DNA of 64,000 bases, from NCBI GenBank assembly GCA_021234155.1, contig JAJEKV010000020.1:5872563-5936562 (forward strand). Reading direction: 5' to 3'. Within the stretch, counting starts at the first letter, position 1. Each line of letters begins with the position of its first letter. This stretch comes from Isoetes taiwanensis (Eukaryota > Streptophyta > Lycopodiopsida > Isoetales > Isoetaceae). The notes beneath the pieces are model-generated. The model had not been told where the DNA came from. It was given only the letters and a program-made list of their open reading frames with translations, and ran no database searches. The position numbers were made by a program, and so were the translations under genes. Shown here piece by piece: positions 20,924 to 32,365 of the stretch.

Positions 20924-22400
20924 TGTGACGGTCCTTCGCCCGACACCTGCTGTTACGGAAAAATACTTCACACAAACCTAAGATCTCACGGGTGCAGAAC
21001 CTACACGTCGTCCCCAAGTCCCAAGTAATATGTTGCGGTATCCCCTAAGCTACGGGTCTCTAGCTCGGGGAAAGACCTTCACCTAGAAGCAACTCGACGT
21101 GACCAGCGTCGAGTCCGCACTAGCGAGCTTCGTCAGTGCCCACTCGCTAGTGCTGAGTGCTTAACACTCGTGGCCTCGGTTTCTGTTTATTCTCCCCGGA
21201 GAGTTGTGGGCAGACCAAGGTGCAATCCAGGCTAGCAACATGAGCGATTTTCCAGTATTTTTTTCTATGGGCTAGATCGGGAAAGACTATTTATGTCTAT
21301 GTTTCCAACTTCGTTCATTAAGGTCCATTATTAAATGGCCTTGGTAATTCCTAAGGTTACCCCTAGAATGGATGTTGTTTCCATTATCCAGATATTCATC
21401 ATTCCTATATTTATAATATACTTGAACCAAGAACTAGGCAACAGAGTTGGCTTAGGGAATGGCTCGGACTCAACGTATTTAGTGCCTAACTCTAGGAATA
21501 TTTTTTTCTATAGTCTTTACTTGAATAACACTTTAATTAGTTAAGCTTAAGAAATACATTATGTTAAAAGTTAATGGTTGGTTGATAACGGGTCGTGGCC
21601 TGTTACAAACAATTTTTCTTATCAGACTAAGAGCTTGGCCGGATCCCATATCGATTTGTCAAAAGGCCATTCCGACCTGTTTAAGGGCCGGATCCTCCAC
21701 TTCCTTGGCCGATTTCCCCTTATCCCTGGTTTATAGTTGTTATTTGCAGGTGAGAAGCACGATTCTGAAGGTTTGACAATAGATTAGTTAGGGTTTCTGC
21801 AAAGCCGGAAGTCCTGGCTAATCTAGCAGCTATTTACTCTTAGATCTAACTTATTGCTTTCTTAGTACTATATCTTTTGTGTTTCCACTTCCTTTGGCCA
21901 TGTTCAGCGCAAGTAGCAGCCGGATATCTTGGCCTGCACCGTGAAAACGGTTCCAGAGGGTTTTAATCAGATCTGTTTATGATTGAATATGGTCTGGGCT
22001 ATAAGGAAATCTATCCTACAATCGAATTGCATGCAAAAACAGTTCGGATTTGCCTGGCCGATCTCATTTTAACTCATTTACGCATCAACAGCATTGAATA
22101 AATTGCCCCAGAGAAAAGCTGGGATTTCCATTGATATTCCTTTTAGTTTTATGATGAGATTTGTTCTTTCATTCCATTTACTAAATACTTAGAGCATTTA
22201 GAAGATTACGATCTAACCTGTGCGCTTCTTTGAAATTGTTACCTAAATTCTCAACACCTTCCTCCTCGATCCTCTCCCTTTTGATCTGATTCTAACTACT
22301 TGGAATATTTCTTTGCCACATCTTCTCCATGCCACATCATCTTCTTATTATTTAATAATATACCTTAGAGCCATACAACCATAATAAAATTCACATCACA
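20924..22400 (-). repeat. Gypsy-1 3' LTR
   Basis: 1,477 bp, read on the minus strand from TGTGATGTGAATTTT to ...CCGTCACA. Nearly identical to 28951-30405; it has about 14 bp (near 22100) and about 11 bp (near 21466) that the other LTR lacks. The adjacent polypurine tract at 22401-22414 shows this is the 3' LTR. Confidence 0.93.
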
Positions 22401-22414
22401 TTCTTATCCCCTTT
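22401..22414 (-). other. Gypsy-1 polypurine tract
   Basis: On the minus strand AAAGGGGATAAGAA directly precedes the 3' LTR. This is where plus-strand DNA synthesis is primed. Confidence 0.8.
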
Positions 22415-22471
22415 AAGATTCGACGTCCTCGTCGAATAAAATTCACATCACATTATTACAAATATACTCCT

Positions 22472-22972
22472 TCACAACTTCCTGTATTGTTTATACTTAA
22501 CAAGTTTGATACATCTTTTAGACAACCTTATTCCATGACATGATATAGATTGAAAAAGGTTCGGGAAATCTTTAGCATATTTTGCTTCGGCCTCGTTTAA
22601 CTCCATCCATGTTGCATCCTCTATAGGGTAATCCGCCCATTGTATAAGGATTTCTTTGATCGTTCTACTACGCAGCTTCCGTTCCCGATATTGCAATATT
22701 TGGGATGGCATTACTTCAAATGTGTTATTCTCCTGGATTAATTGCAAATCCGGAAGCACTTGATCTCCATCATGTAAAGAGGGTTTTAATAAACTGACAT
22801 GAAAAACATCATGAATCTTTACATGTAGTGGCAGCTCTAATTGGTAGGCTAGGTTCCCCACCCTTTTAATGATTTTGAAAGGACCAGCATATCTTGGAGC
22901 AAGTTTGCTACATTTTCCAATTCTGAGTTGACTTTTCTTTGGTTTGACGCGAAGATATACAAGGTCTCCCAC
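22472..22972 (-). pseudogene. Gypsy-1 integrase C-terminus with chromodomain
   Basis: The frame shows GDLVYLRVKPKK and LAPRYAGPFKIIKRVG-LAYQLELP (integrase GPY/F region), then HDVFHVSLLKP. It continues with a chromodomain-like block: FEVMPSQILQYRERKL, ILIQWADYPIEDATW. It belongs to the same polyprotein as the ORF at 23198-25276 but is separated from it by frame breaks between 22972 and 23198. Chromodomains are thought to guide integration to marked chromatin. Confidence 0.85.
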
Positions 22973-23197
22973 CTTGAATTCCCTATGTATTCTATGCTTG
23001 TCTGCAAATTGCTTCTGTCTATGTTGTGCTTACGCTAGCTTTCGCTTCTTATAAGCTGCACTTTATCTCGCATATTCCTCCAACATCGTCTAGAAATTTC
23101 AGATTTAACCATGGGATCATACCAATTTATTGGGGCATATGATCTCCTGTCCATAAAGTGCTTCAAAAGGTGCCATTCCTATAGATTCTGTTTAGAA

Positions 23198-25276
23198 TTA
23201 TTGTAGGCAAAACTCGCTAAAGGTAACAATCCTTCCCATTTCTTTGGATTGTCTTGTGTACATCCATAACATATCCTCAAGAACCCTGTTTACTCTTTCT
23301 GTTTGCCCATCAGTTTCTGGGTGATAGGCTGTGCTCATCTGCAATTGAGTTCCAACTCCCTTGAAAAATGAAGTCCAAAAGTTACTAGTAAACCTTGGAT
23401 CTCTATCTGAAACAATACTTGTAGGAATGCCATGTAAACGAAAGATGTCATGAATAAAGATATTAGCAGTTTCCTTCGTTGTTATTGTTTTTCTAACTGG
23501 AAAGAAGTGAGCATGTTTAGTTAACCTGTCAATCACTACAAGAATAGCATCCTTTCCTGTTTGTGTTCTTGGCAATCCTACTATGAAATCCATGCTGATA
23601 GATTCCCATTTTCTTTCTGGAATAGGTAACGGTTGCAAAAGGCCAGGTGCCCTAATCTGTTCGGCCTTAACACGTGAACACATCACACAATTTTGGATGT
23701 ACTTACGAACATAATCTTTTAATCCTGGCCAAAAGAAACTTCTCTTTACCTTGTGATATGTCTTATGAAACCCTGGATGACCTGATATTACTGCATCATG
23801 ACATTCATTTAGTATCTTCTTTTTAATATGATCTATTGCAGGAATACAAACTCTTGATTTGTATCTCAATATTCCATGTTCAAAACTATAATTATCCTTT
23901 ATCTCTAGATTTTCTTTTTGTACCTCCTTCAATTTCGGTCCAAAATAATTGTCTGTAGCAATAGTATTTTTCACCTCATCCAACCAATCTGTTGTAATCA
24001 TCGTTATTGCATAACAAGCTGGAAGTCTAGACAAAGCATCTGCAACGACATTTGTACTGCCTGTTTTATAACTAATCTGAAAGTCATACTCTTGAAGAAA
24101 TTCCATCCATCTACGCTGTCTCAAATTCAAATTAGGTTGCTTCATAAAGTATGCAAGGCTAGCATGGTCAGTATGCACTTCAAAATGATTCCCTAATAGA
24201 TAATGTCTCCAAGCTCTAAGTGCATGTACAATTGCCAATAGTTCCTGATCATGAGTAGGATAATTTCGTTCAGCATCGTTCAACTTATGAGAAATATATG
24301 CACATACATGTTTATCTTGCATCAACACAGCTCCTGTTCCTTCCCCACTAGCATCTGTCATAACCTGATACTTCTTATTCGGATCTGCCACCTTTAAAAC
24401 AGGAGCATTTATCAACTTCTCTTTTAAATTTCTGAAAGCGTTCTCACATTTCTCATCCCATTGAAAAGCTGTATTTGATTTTGTAAGTGTTGTCAAAGGA
24501 CTTGCTATTGTAGAGAAACTTTTGATAAATTTCCTATAAAAACCTGCAAGTCCTAAAAATGAGCGCACCTGTTTTGGGTTTTTAGGAACTGGCCATTCTC
24601 TTACTGCCTCAACCTTTTTGGGGTCCGGTTTAATTCCTTCTGCTGAAACAATATGACCTAAATAATCCATTTCCGTGCTACAAAATGAACACTTGACTTT
24701 CTTAGCATACAATTTTTCTCTTTTTAAAATACCCAAAACAATTCTCAGATGTTCTCTATGCTCTTCTAAATTCTTTGAATAAATAAGTATGTCATCAAAG
24801 AACACGAGGACAAACTTATCAAGATACTCTCGAAAAAGATCATTCATTAGACACTGAAAAGTTGTTGGTGCATTGGTCAAACCAAAAGGCATAACCACAA
24901 ATTCAAAGTGCCCATATCTTGTAGAAAAAGCTGTTTTGGGTATATCACTCTCTTTGATTCTTATCTGGTGATATCCAGATCTAAGATCTATCTTTGAAAA
25001 TAATGAAGCTCCTTGAAGTTGATCAAACAAATCATCTATTCTAGGCAATGGATACTTATTCTTAATTGTGATATCATTTAATTGCCTATAATCAACACAC
25101 ATACGCATAGAACCATCTTTTTTCTTAACAAATAATACTGGAGCACCAAAAGGTGAAATACTAGGCTGTATGTATCCTTGATCTAAAAGTTCTTTTAACT
25201 GTTTTTTTAATTCCACTAACTCTGACAAAGCAAATCTATATGGAGCTTTTGATGGAGGAGAAGCTCCTGGAACCAA
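23198..25276 (-). CDS. Gypsy-1 pol: reverse transcriptase, RNase H, integrase
   Basis: A 692-codon open frame, part of the pol polyprotein, so its first methionine is not a real start. In order: RT with [27 protein letters not shown] and the catalytic [11 protein letters not shown]; RNase H with [32 protein letters not shown] and HTDHASL; integrase with the HHCC zinc region ([20 protein letters not shown] ... CVMC). The DDE core has [24 protein letters not shown] and [13 protein letters not shown]. The end is frameshifted ([15 protein letters not shown] instead of the usual KEW-LLP-AEF-YN). A second frame break lies just upstream near 25270-25310. Confidence 0.95.
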   Translation of the reverse strand: MVPGASPPSKAPYRFALSELVELKKQLKELLDQGYIQPSISPFGAPVLFVKKKDGSMRMCVDYRQLNDITIKNKYPLPRIDDLFDQLQGASLFSKIDLRSGYHQIRIKESDIPKTAFSTRYGHFEFVVMPFGLTNAPTTFQCLMNDLFREYLDKFVLVFFDDILIYSKNLEEHREHLRIVLGILKREKLYAKKVKCSFCSTEMDYLGHIVSAEGIKPDPKKVEAVREWPVPKNPKQVRSFLGLAGFYRKFIKSFSTIASPLTTLTKSNTAFQWDEKCENAFRNLKEKLINAPVLKVADPNKKYQVMTDASGEGTGAVLMQDKHVCAYISHKLNDAERNYPTHDQELLAIVHALRAWRHYLLGNHFEVHTDHASLAYFMKQPNLNLRQRRWMEFLQEYDFQISYKTGSTNVVADALSRLPACYAITMITTDWLDEVKNTIATDNYFGPKLKEVQKENLEIKDNYSFEHGILRYKSRVCIPAIDHIKKKILNECHDAVISGHPGFHKTYHKVKRSFFWPGLKDYVRKYIQNCVMCSRVKAEQIRAPGLLQPLPIPERKWESISMDFIVGLPRTQTGKDAILVVIDRLTKHAHFFPVRKTITTKETANIFIHDIFRLHGIPTSIVSDRDPRFTSNFWTSFFKGVGTQLQMSTAYHPETDGQTERVNRVLEDMLWMYTRQSKEMGRIVTFSEFCLQ

Positions 25277-25471
25277 TTCAATCGCATGATCAACATATCT
25301 TCGAGGGGTAACTCCGTCAACTCTTCCGGAAACACTTCCTTGAACTCCTCGAGGATGTCCTGCATATCATTCATGTATACTTGATTAATCTCTCCTGACC
25401 CTTTGAGTACAAGCAACCCCAACCTTTCATGCTTCCTAATTGCCCTCTTGATTTGCTTGCGACTAATGGGC

Positions 25472-26131
25472 TTAAGTAAAATACTGCTTATTCAACCCTT
25501 CCAATGTATATAATTCTTGATGTTCCTTAGATTTTACTCTCACAACTCTTTCATGACAATCTACTATAGCATGCACCTCACTAAGCCATTCCATGCCTAT
25601 AATCATATCATATGAGCCTAGCTGAAGCACATGGAAATTTGCAATTGTAGGCATGCCTTGCACTTTCAATTTTAATGCATGCACATACTCACTAGTAGCT
25701 TTTCTCTTTCCATCAGCCATTTTCACCATTCTTAAGGCTTGTTGGTTAGTATTCAACCCAAACAACTTGACAAGCCTTGGTGAAATAAAATTGTGAGTGG
25801 CTCCCGTATCAATCAAAATACTAAAAGGAACTTCATTGATTTTACCTTCAACTTGCACTACATGTGCTTGCAACTGTGCTGTTCCTTGATCAACGGCTGC
25901 ACAAACTTGCATATCTTCCTCTAAATCCATGAGGGTTGCCTGATGAGCTCTCATTGCCCCCACATTCTGAGATCCTTGAACTTTGGCATTTGAGTTATTC
26001 TTCTTAGGACAAAAACGTGCCCTATGCCCCTTTTGCTTACAGTAAAAACATGAATTCTCCTTCATGCACTTATCATATTCAACTTTCTTTTTTTCTTCAT
26101 CCATCTGTGACATTGCATTGAAAAGCAACAT
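25472..26131 (-). CDS. Gypsy-1 zinc knuckle and aspartic protease
   Basis: The frame starts within gag and shows a CCHC knuckle, CFYCKQKGHRARFC, then a linker and a retropepsin: FSILIDTGATHNFISPRLV with catalytic D-T-G, and MIIGMEWLSEVHAIVDC near the end. It stops at 25472. The protease-RT spacer (25277-25471) continues in other frames, for example [18 protein letters not shown] at about 25300-25350, so one or two frameshifts separate it from pol. Confidence 0.88.
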   Translation of the reverse strand: MLLFNAMSQMDEEKKKVEYDKCMKENSCFYCKQKGHRARFCPKKNNSNAKVQGSQNVGAMRAHQATLMDLEEDMQVCAAVDQGTAQLQAHVVQVEGKINEVPFSILIDTGATHNFISPRLVKLFGLNTNQQALRMVKMADGKRKATSEYVHALKLKVQGMPTIANFHVLQLGSYDMIIGMEWLSEVHAIVDCHERVVRVKSKEHQELYTLEGLNKQYFT

Positions 26132-26345
26132 AGGAATATTATGAGAAGTTTGATGGACCTGAGAGTTTGATTCATCCCTATAATTCCTCTGGAAATTTCC
26201 TCTTTATTGCTCCCTGCGGTTGGCATTCTTCTCCTCCTTAAGGATGCTCTCGAAATATCGAGCCTTGTGCTCCGCTTCTTCCAAGGTTGCACAAAGCGAC
26301 TAGCTAGTTCCTGCAGTTAAAGACTAATTATTACTTTTATAACAC

Positions 26346-27262
26346 CTAATTTAGAGAATGATGCTTGCTTAACAGAATGATTCTTGCCTTTGAATCTAAC
26401 TTTGGACAATGTCGTTCCAAAGTAGAGAATTCTTGTATATAGTTGTCCAAGGATTGCCCTTTCTGTTTACATTCCATGAATTTGTTCATCTGTATAATAT
26501 GAAAGGAAGGTGGACAATATTTCGACATGAAGAGTTCCTTGAAAGTCTCCCAAGCGACTTCGTCATCAGTCACCTTATGTGCTGCCTTATGACGATTCCA
26601 CCACATTAAGGCATTTCCCGTCAGGCTCAATGCCACCACTCCCACTTTTTCTTCCTTAGGAACTTGTCTTACAACAAAATAATTTTCAGCCTTCTGAATC
26701 CAAGCTTCTGTCTTAACTCCATCATTATCAAAACCATCAAATAGCTCCAACTTATACTTCTTTGCAATCTCCTTTAAAGCAGATGACTTCTTTTGTGCTT
26801 GAGAGCTTTCCTTTCCTTGGCTCATAGGTGTAGATGATGCCGTATCCTCTTCTTTGTTTCTTTTCCTCCTCCTAGAGTGCGAGCTTAAGGGCATCGAAGA
26901 TCCTCGTTGGTGGCTTCTCCCACTAGGTGCTCTCAATACTGGTGGACCTCCCACATCTCCCTGTTTAATCGATCAGGATTAAGAAAATTTCCCCTTAAAC
27001 AGCTTGCAAATTAAAGATCCCTGACCTGTCTTTGCCCTTGTCGTAGATTTTCGATTTGCATTTGCAAGTTTTGCATTTGTTCTGCGCTAGCTCGATTCAG
27101 ATCAGTAAGTTGGTTCTCTATGCTGGTTTGAAAGCTTAAGAAAGCTTGCAACATAGAAGATTCTAAAGTTTTCCTCATGCTGTCAAAATTATCCTCCTCC
27201 CGATTGGCATTATTAGCAGCATGATGAGGACTGGATGGATGTTCCCTAGGAAGTGGTTCCAT
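26346..27262 (-). pseudogene. Gypsy-1 gag (matrix/capsid region), two pieces
   Basis: The N-terminal piece (27011-27262) begins MEPLPREHPSSPHH and has a short heptad-like helix (IENQLTDLNRASAEQMQNLQ). The second piece (26346-26954) carries the retrotransposon gag signature: LELFDGFDNDG, TEAWIQKAENYF, VGVVALSLTGNALMWWNRH, WETFKELFMSKYCP. Frame breaks lie at 26955-27010 and 26290-26345, after which the gag C-terminus leads into the zinc knuckle at about 26050. Confidence 0.85.
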
Positions 27263-28933
27263 CTGGAGAATACATAAAAGTTTGTACTCAATGAGCTCTC
27301 TAAATGTCTTGAAATGACATCAAACTATCTGAACTTTCAAAACAGATCTCTATCATGTTTTTGCTCCCATGATTATTATAGAGGCCATGACATAATCACC
27401 ACATTCCTTACTTATTATCTATGCCCATTCATTCAATTTATTGTCTTACATCCATTAAGCAACCATATAATGAACTAGGTTAATTGGCTAATATCACACA
27501 GAATTTAGACATTAACAGTTAGCAAACCACCAGCTGCCCACTCCAGTCCTACACTTGTAAGACCTGCCTCTATTCCTTGAGTTTCCTCAAGTTGGAAGGG
27601 GTAGCAGCATGTTTCTTAACATAGCCATATGCTACCCACTGGTGGATTGACCCCCCACAATCATAACTTCGCTACTTCGGGTTCCACGGGTTCCACATAT
27701 GTGTCCAGCGTGTCCTGCGGGGTAAAAGCATGTTAGGGTGTACCACTTTTGGAACCTGCAAAAGTACATACACTAGGTACTTCAGAACTGGGTACTTTCT
27801 CATTTTCTTTTCATTAAAACTAATACAAAAATCCAAAATAAAAGTCAAGGACATGGTAATATTCAAAGTTAAGATAAAGATAATGCTATCGGAGACCAAT
27901 ATATATATAAAAAGTTCTAAAACATACCTTATATTGAGATATTATACAGGTACCCAGTACCCAGTCCTGGCTACCTTTTTAGGTACCTTTTTAGTCACTA
28001 AATAATACTTTTTAAGGGACACCCTAACATGCTTTTACCCTGCGTGTCCAGCGTTTCGCTTTGCTATGATTGTGTCAGGTCCACATAGGCATGTCCTATG
28101 TGTTTTCAGTGCTTACTGCTAATTGCAATCAACCTATGTTAATCAAACATCGGTTACATTTTTTTTTATTATTATTATATAAAAATTGCAAGTTCATGTA
28201 CATACAAACATTAATCCCAATTAATCACAAAGGAAAAATCGAGATTATGTCATGGTCCTCCCTGATGGCTGGAAAGCGATTGTTATGAGTGTAACAATTG
28301 TGTAGGAATGGTTTACTAATGATTATTTTGTGGCGTGTACACACCCTGACATAAGACAAATTATAGCCACACTGACACTGTCTATTTCCTCACCTCTAAC
28401 TTTTGTACGGATGGAAAATAGAGAATTGCTATTTTATATGTGACAAGAAGATTCTAGGTTAAAAGTTCCAATTTTTCAGTTATATTGTGAGTTACTCAAG
28501 GGGGTGACAAAGTACTACTGTCAAAAAGGGAATAGATGAAGACCCTAACACAAAGCAGTAACAACACAAGTTCTATCTATACTAGGTGGTAAACAATCCA
28601 GAACTACCTCCAATGAGTCATTGATGCAATCATACCTTCAGTATACCCTCATTTATGGAATAGGAAATAACAGCTATACTCAATGGATCATACCTACCCT
28701 ACACTATACTATAGGGTATTCCAACATGTTCAAACATGTTTCCAATTTGTATAACTACCACATGTTCCATAGTAAAGAGGTGCTCCACTTAGAAAAAAAA
28801 AGTAATAGCCCTAACACCTTGGACATAATATGTTGGCATCCTATGAAGTCATTGTAAAATAAGGATTGCTTTGAATTCAGTTCACACACTTTTTTTTTTT
28901 TTTTTAAACAATAACTAGGTTCAACCCGTGACT
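27263..28933 (-). other. Gypsy-1 untranslated leader
   Basis: About 1.67 kb between the primer binding site and gag. No coding signal. It contains a separate 321-bp MITE (27720-28040) and a T run near 28890-28905. Long leaders are common in gypsy elements. Confidence 0.6.
27720..28040. mobile_element. MITE with 22-bp perfect terminal inverted repeats
   Basis: Starts GGGTAAAAGCATGTTAGGGT and ends with the exact reverse complement; 22 bp match perfectly. It is flanked by TGCG on both sides (27716-27719 and 28041-28044). The interior has repeated GGTAC/GTACC words and no ORF. Superfamily unclear: the TIR does not start like CACTA or hAT, and the 4-bp duplication is unusual. It sits in the gypsy-1 leader, so it is a third level of nesting. 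Confidence 0.85.
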
Positions 28934-28946
28934 GGCTCTGATACCA
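28934..28946 (-). other. Gypsy-1 primer binding site (initiator tRNA-Met)
   Basis: On the minus strand the 5' LTR ends ...CGTCACA, then AAAT, then TGGTATCAGAGCC, the complement of the 3' end of initiator tRNA-Met used by most plant LTR elements. It fixes the orientation of the element. Confidence 0.9.
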
Positions 28947-28950
28947 ATTT

Positions 28951-30405
28951 TGTGACGGTCCTTCGCCCGACACCTGCTGTTACGGAAAAATACTTCACAC
29001 AAGCCTAAGATCTCACGGGTGCAGAACCTCCACGTCGTCCCCAAGTCCCAAGTAATATGTTGCGGTATCCCCTAAGCTACGAGTCTCTAGCTCGGGGAAA
29101 GACCTTCACCTAGAAGCAACTCGACGTGACCAGCGTCGAGTCCGCACTAGCGAGCTTCGTCAGTGCCCACTCGCTAGTGCTGAGTGCTTAACACTCGTGA
29201 CCTCGGTTTCTGCTTATTCTCCCCGGAGAGTTGTGGGCAGACCAAGGTGCAATCCAGGCTAGCAACATGAGCGATTTTCCAGTATTTTTTTCTGTGGGCT
29301 AGATTGGGAAAGACTATTTATGTCTATGTTTCCAACTTCGTTCATTAAGGTCCATTATTAAATGGCCTTGGTAATTCCTAAGGTTACCCCTAGAATGGAT
29401 GTTGTTTCCATTATCCAGATATTCATCATTCCTATATTTATAATATACTTGAACCAAGAACTAGGCAACAGAGTTGGCTTAGGGAATGCACGTATTTAGT
29501 GCTTAACTCTAGGAATATTTTTTTCTATAGTCTTTACTTGAATAACACTTTAATTAGTTAAGCTTAAGAATTACATTATGTTAAAAGTTAATGGTTGGTT
29601 GATAACGGGTCGTGGCCTGTTACAAACAATTTTTCTTATCAGACTAAGAGCTTGGCCGGATCCCATATCGATTCGTCAAAAGGCCATTCCGACCTGTTTA
29701 AGGGCCGGATCCTCCACTTCCTTGGCCGATTTTCCCTTATCCCTGGTTTATAGTTGTTATTTGCAGGTGAGAAGCACGATTCTGAAGGTTTGACAATAGA
29801 TTAGTTAGGGTTTCTGCAAAGCCGGAAGTTCTGGCTAATCTAGCAGCTATTTACTCTTAGATCTAACTTATTGCTTTCTTAGTACTATATCTTTTGTGTT
29901 TCCACTTCCTTTGGCCATGTTCAGCGCAAGTAGCAGCCGGATATCTTGGCCTGCACCGTGAAAACGGTTCCAGAGGGTTTTTATCAGATCTGTTTATGAT
30001 TGAATATGGTCTGGGCTATAAGGAAATCTATCCTACAATCGAATTGCATGCAAAAACGGTTCGGATTTGCCCGGCCGATCTCATTTTAACTCATTTACGC
30101 ATCAACAGCATTGAATAAAAGCTGGGATTTCCATTGATATTCCTTTTAGTTTTATGATGAGATTTGTTCTTTCATTCCATTTACTAAATACTTAGAGCAT
30201 TTAGAAGATTACGATCTAACCTGTGCACGCTTCTTTGAAATTGTTATCTAAATTCTCAATACCTTCCTCCTCGATCCTCTCCCTTTTGATCTGATTCTAA
30301 CTACTTGGAATATTTCTTTGCCACATCTTCTCCATGCCACATCATCTTCTTATTATTTAATAATATACCTTAGAGCCATACAACCATAATAAAATTCACA
30401 TCACA
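28951..30405 (-). repeat. Gypsy-1 5' LTR
   Basis: 1,455 bp, TG...CA ends, nearly identical to 20924-22400. Should carry the element promoter; I did not identify a convincing TATA box. Confidence 0.93.
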
Positions 30406-30726
30406 GCTGCTGCTGATGTTGCTGCTACTGCTGCCGCTGCCGCCTCTATTGCTCCAGCCTCCTCAATTCGCACTGCTCATACCTCAAATGTACCTTCCTA
30501 GGAAATGTGCCTTTGGCTGGTGTCCTGGAATTGTCGAGGTTTTCCCTGGCGTAAAGGTGATGGCTTGAATCCCATTGCAAAAGATATGGATATCATTCTG
30601 CTCATGGAAACGTGGGAGCATTCAGCCAAACGGCTACCTCATTTTACAGGCTATCAATTCTTTTCATTATTTAATGAATGTCATGGGCAACGAGGTTGCG
30701 GTGGAGTTGCTTGCTATTTCAAGGAT
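30406..30726 (+). pseudogene. LINE-B ORF1 end and start of ORF2 endonuclease
   Basis: An alanine-rich ORF1 tail ends at TAG 30499-30501. Six bases later ORF2 begins with MCLWLVSWNCRGFPWRKGDG, the classic N-terminus of LINE apurinic-type endonucleases (WNCRG), followed by IILLMETWEH (catalytic glutamate of the LxET motif) and GCGGVACYFKD. Sequence stops at 30726 at the gypsy-2 insertion and resumes in the same frame at 43838 (ALAPYITLHK). Confidence 0.85.
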
Positions 30727-32353
30727 TGTGACGTTCCACGTATTTATACGGTCTACTATACGGGACACGTACAAATACAAGCACGTCACTCCCTAAAGGT
30801 ACGCTACCATGGGGGTATGGGAACTTAATTGCAACCTAGGGAGTTACCTTAAAAAGGATTAAATTAGCTATGCTAATTTAACACATTAATAATAATAACC
30901 TATAACCTAGGAAATTAGGCTAATTACCATTTGGGAAGGCGCCACCTGCCCCAATCGATTGGGCAGCATGGGGATTGCCAAGTTTGGATGCCAACTTGAC
31001 CCCTATCCCTGGGATTGACTCCTGAAGATCGACCAAGGAAGGCCAGGAGCTGAGCGCCATCATACACCTGCAAGGAGTCACCATAACAGTCGTCCCTGTG
31101 AAGTAACAGCTGAATTCTCAGCTCCCAGGAGATGGAGGCGCCCCATGGAAACGAGTCCAGCCAGAATTCAGGTAGGTGGTTATGTGGATTCTAGATAACG
31201 CTTGGTTGTGTCCGTCTCTCTCTGTTCTCTTTGTAAATCAATCATAGAAACTAACCCTTGATTGTACAAACAAGTTCTCTTTATATTCAATTCTGGTTCT
31301 TACTCTGAAAGGATGGATTGCTAGTTCTTTGTTTAATTTGACTCTGAAACGGGGGGATTACGGGGGTAGAGGCCTACGAACCAGTGTATTGTAGTATGCT
31401 CCTAGATACATGCCATGCGGTCCCATTAAATGCGGCTGTGCACAAGAACCCACCGGGTCCTAGATGCTATGGTCCGGCTTAGCACCGGACAAGGAACACT
31501 GATGGTGACATGAGGGGTGGGGTCTTGCATGAGCATACAAGGCTCCCCGAGACTCCTACTGGTGGGCTAGGCCTCGATAGCCGGTCACGTTGAGGGCGGG
31601 TATGGGTCCGACACTCCCCTCGGGTGTAGAGGTGTGATCCGTATGGAGCACCATGCACTTTGAGTAGATTTAGGGTGAGTAAGTCGAATGCACGGATCAC
31701 GGGGGTCGCCGGCGCGCACGATTCTCTAGCTCACCCATGGAACCTTTGTGATTTCGAAGGGGACGCCCCCCCACTGCCTCATCGGACCCAGCGCCATGAA
31801 CTGGAGTAGGCTCGAGAGGGTGATGCCCGAAGTTTGCGTCTCCCAGGAAGGCTATAGCAAAGCCATAGCATGATTTGACCCATCCGCAAAGTGTGCATGG
31901 GGAGGGGCGGATGGAGTGGACAACCCCACCAATGTTCTATGCCAGCCAACGCCATGCCAAGACTCTGGCCTGGCTGATCCCTTGAGGCCCGGCCGTCGAT
32001 TCGATCCTCACGGGGAGTCGAGCCGGGGTAGAACACGGGTTCCGGGTGTTTTGTAGGATTAGATGCATATTCTATGCCGTTGGAATATTAGATGGATCGC
32101 CACCCTTCCGTGGTGGTTATTTATGTATATTCATCCGTGTGCTAACCCTTGTATTCATGCTTCCGCGACGTAGGAGTCCCATTGAAGGCGTGGGCGAATG
32201 ACCCCTTCGTGTCCTTCTTGGGCCTCATTTCATAGATGGCCCGAAGCAGGGCGGAGGGCCCGCTCTCATGGTGGGATGATCGCCATGGGATGGGGGGAAA
32301 GTCCCCGAATGTATACGTCAGAGGGTCGTATATATTCTGGGGGAGCGTCCTGA
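30727..32353 (+). repeat. Gypsy-2 5' LTR
   Basis: About 1.63 kb, aligned with 42227-43832 over its whole length with many small indels. Its final bases (GCGTCCTGA) are altered relative to the 3' LTR (GCGTCACA). Contains no gene; short frames here are shadows. Confidence 0.9.
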
Positions 32354-32365
32354 TGGTATCGAGCC
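32354..32365 (+). other. Gypsy-2 primer binding site, degenerate
   Basis: TGGTATCGAGCC, one base short of the initiator tRNA-Met complement TGGTATCAGAGCC, placed immediately behind the 5' LTR. Confidence 0.7.

Larger units (their letters stand above)
20924..30405 (-). mobile_element. Gypsy-1: Ty3/gypsy chromovirus-like LTR retrotransposon
   Basis: A 9,482-bp element inserted in LINE-B ORF1. It has LTRs at 28951-30405 (5' LTR on the minus strand) and 20924-22400 (3' LTR), TG...CA ends, and a perfect 5-bp target duplication GCTGC (20919-20923 and 30406-30410). It carries a primer site for initiator tRNA-Met and a polypurine tract. Gene order is gag, protease, reverse transcriptase, RNase H, integrase, chromodomain. 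The LTRs differ by roughly 15-20 substitutions and a few indels by eye, so it is fairly young, but frameshifts make it non-autonomous now. Confidence 0.93.

Noticed and set aside
23918-24196. Plus-strand frame inside gypsy-1 pol
   Set aside because: Exact antisense of the RNase H/integrase coding region; a shadow.
31479-32036. Proline- and glycine-rich minus-strand frames
   Set aside because: They lie wholly inside the gypsy-2 5' LTR, are repeated in shifted form in the 3' LTR, and have no motif.
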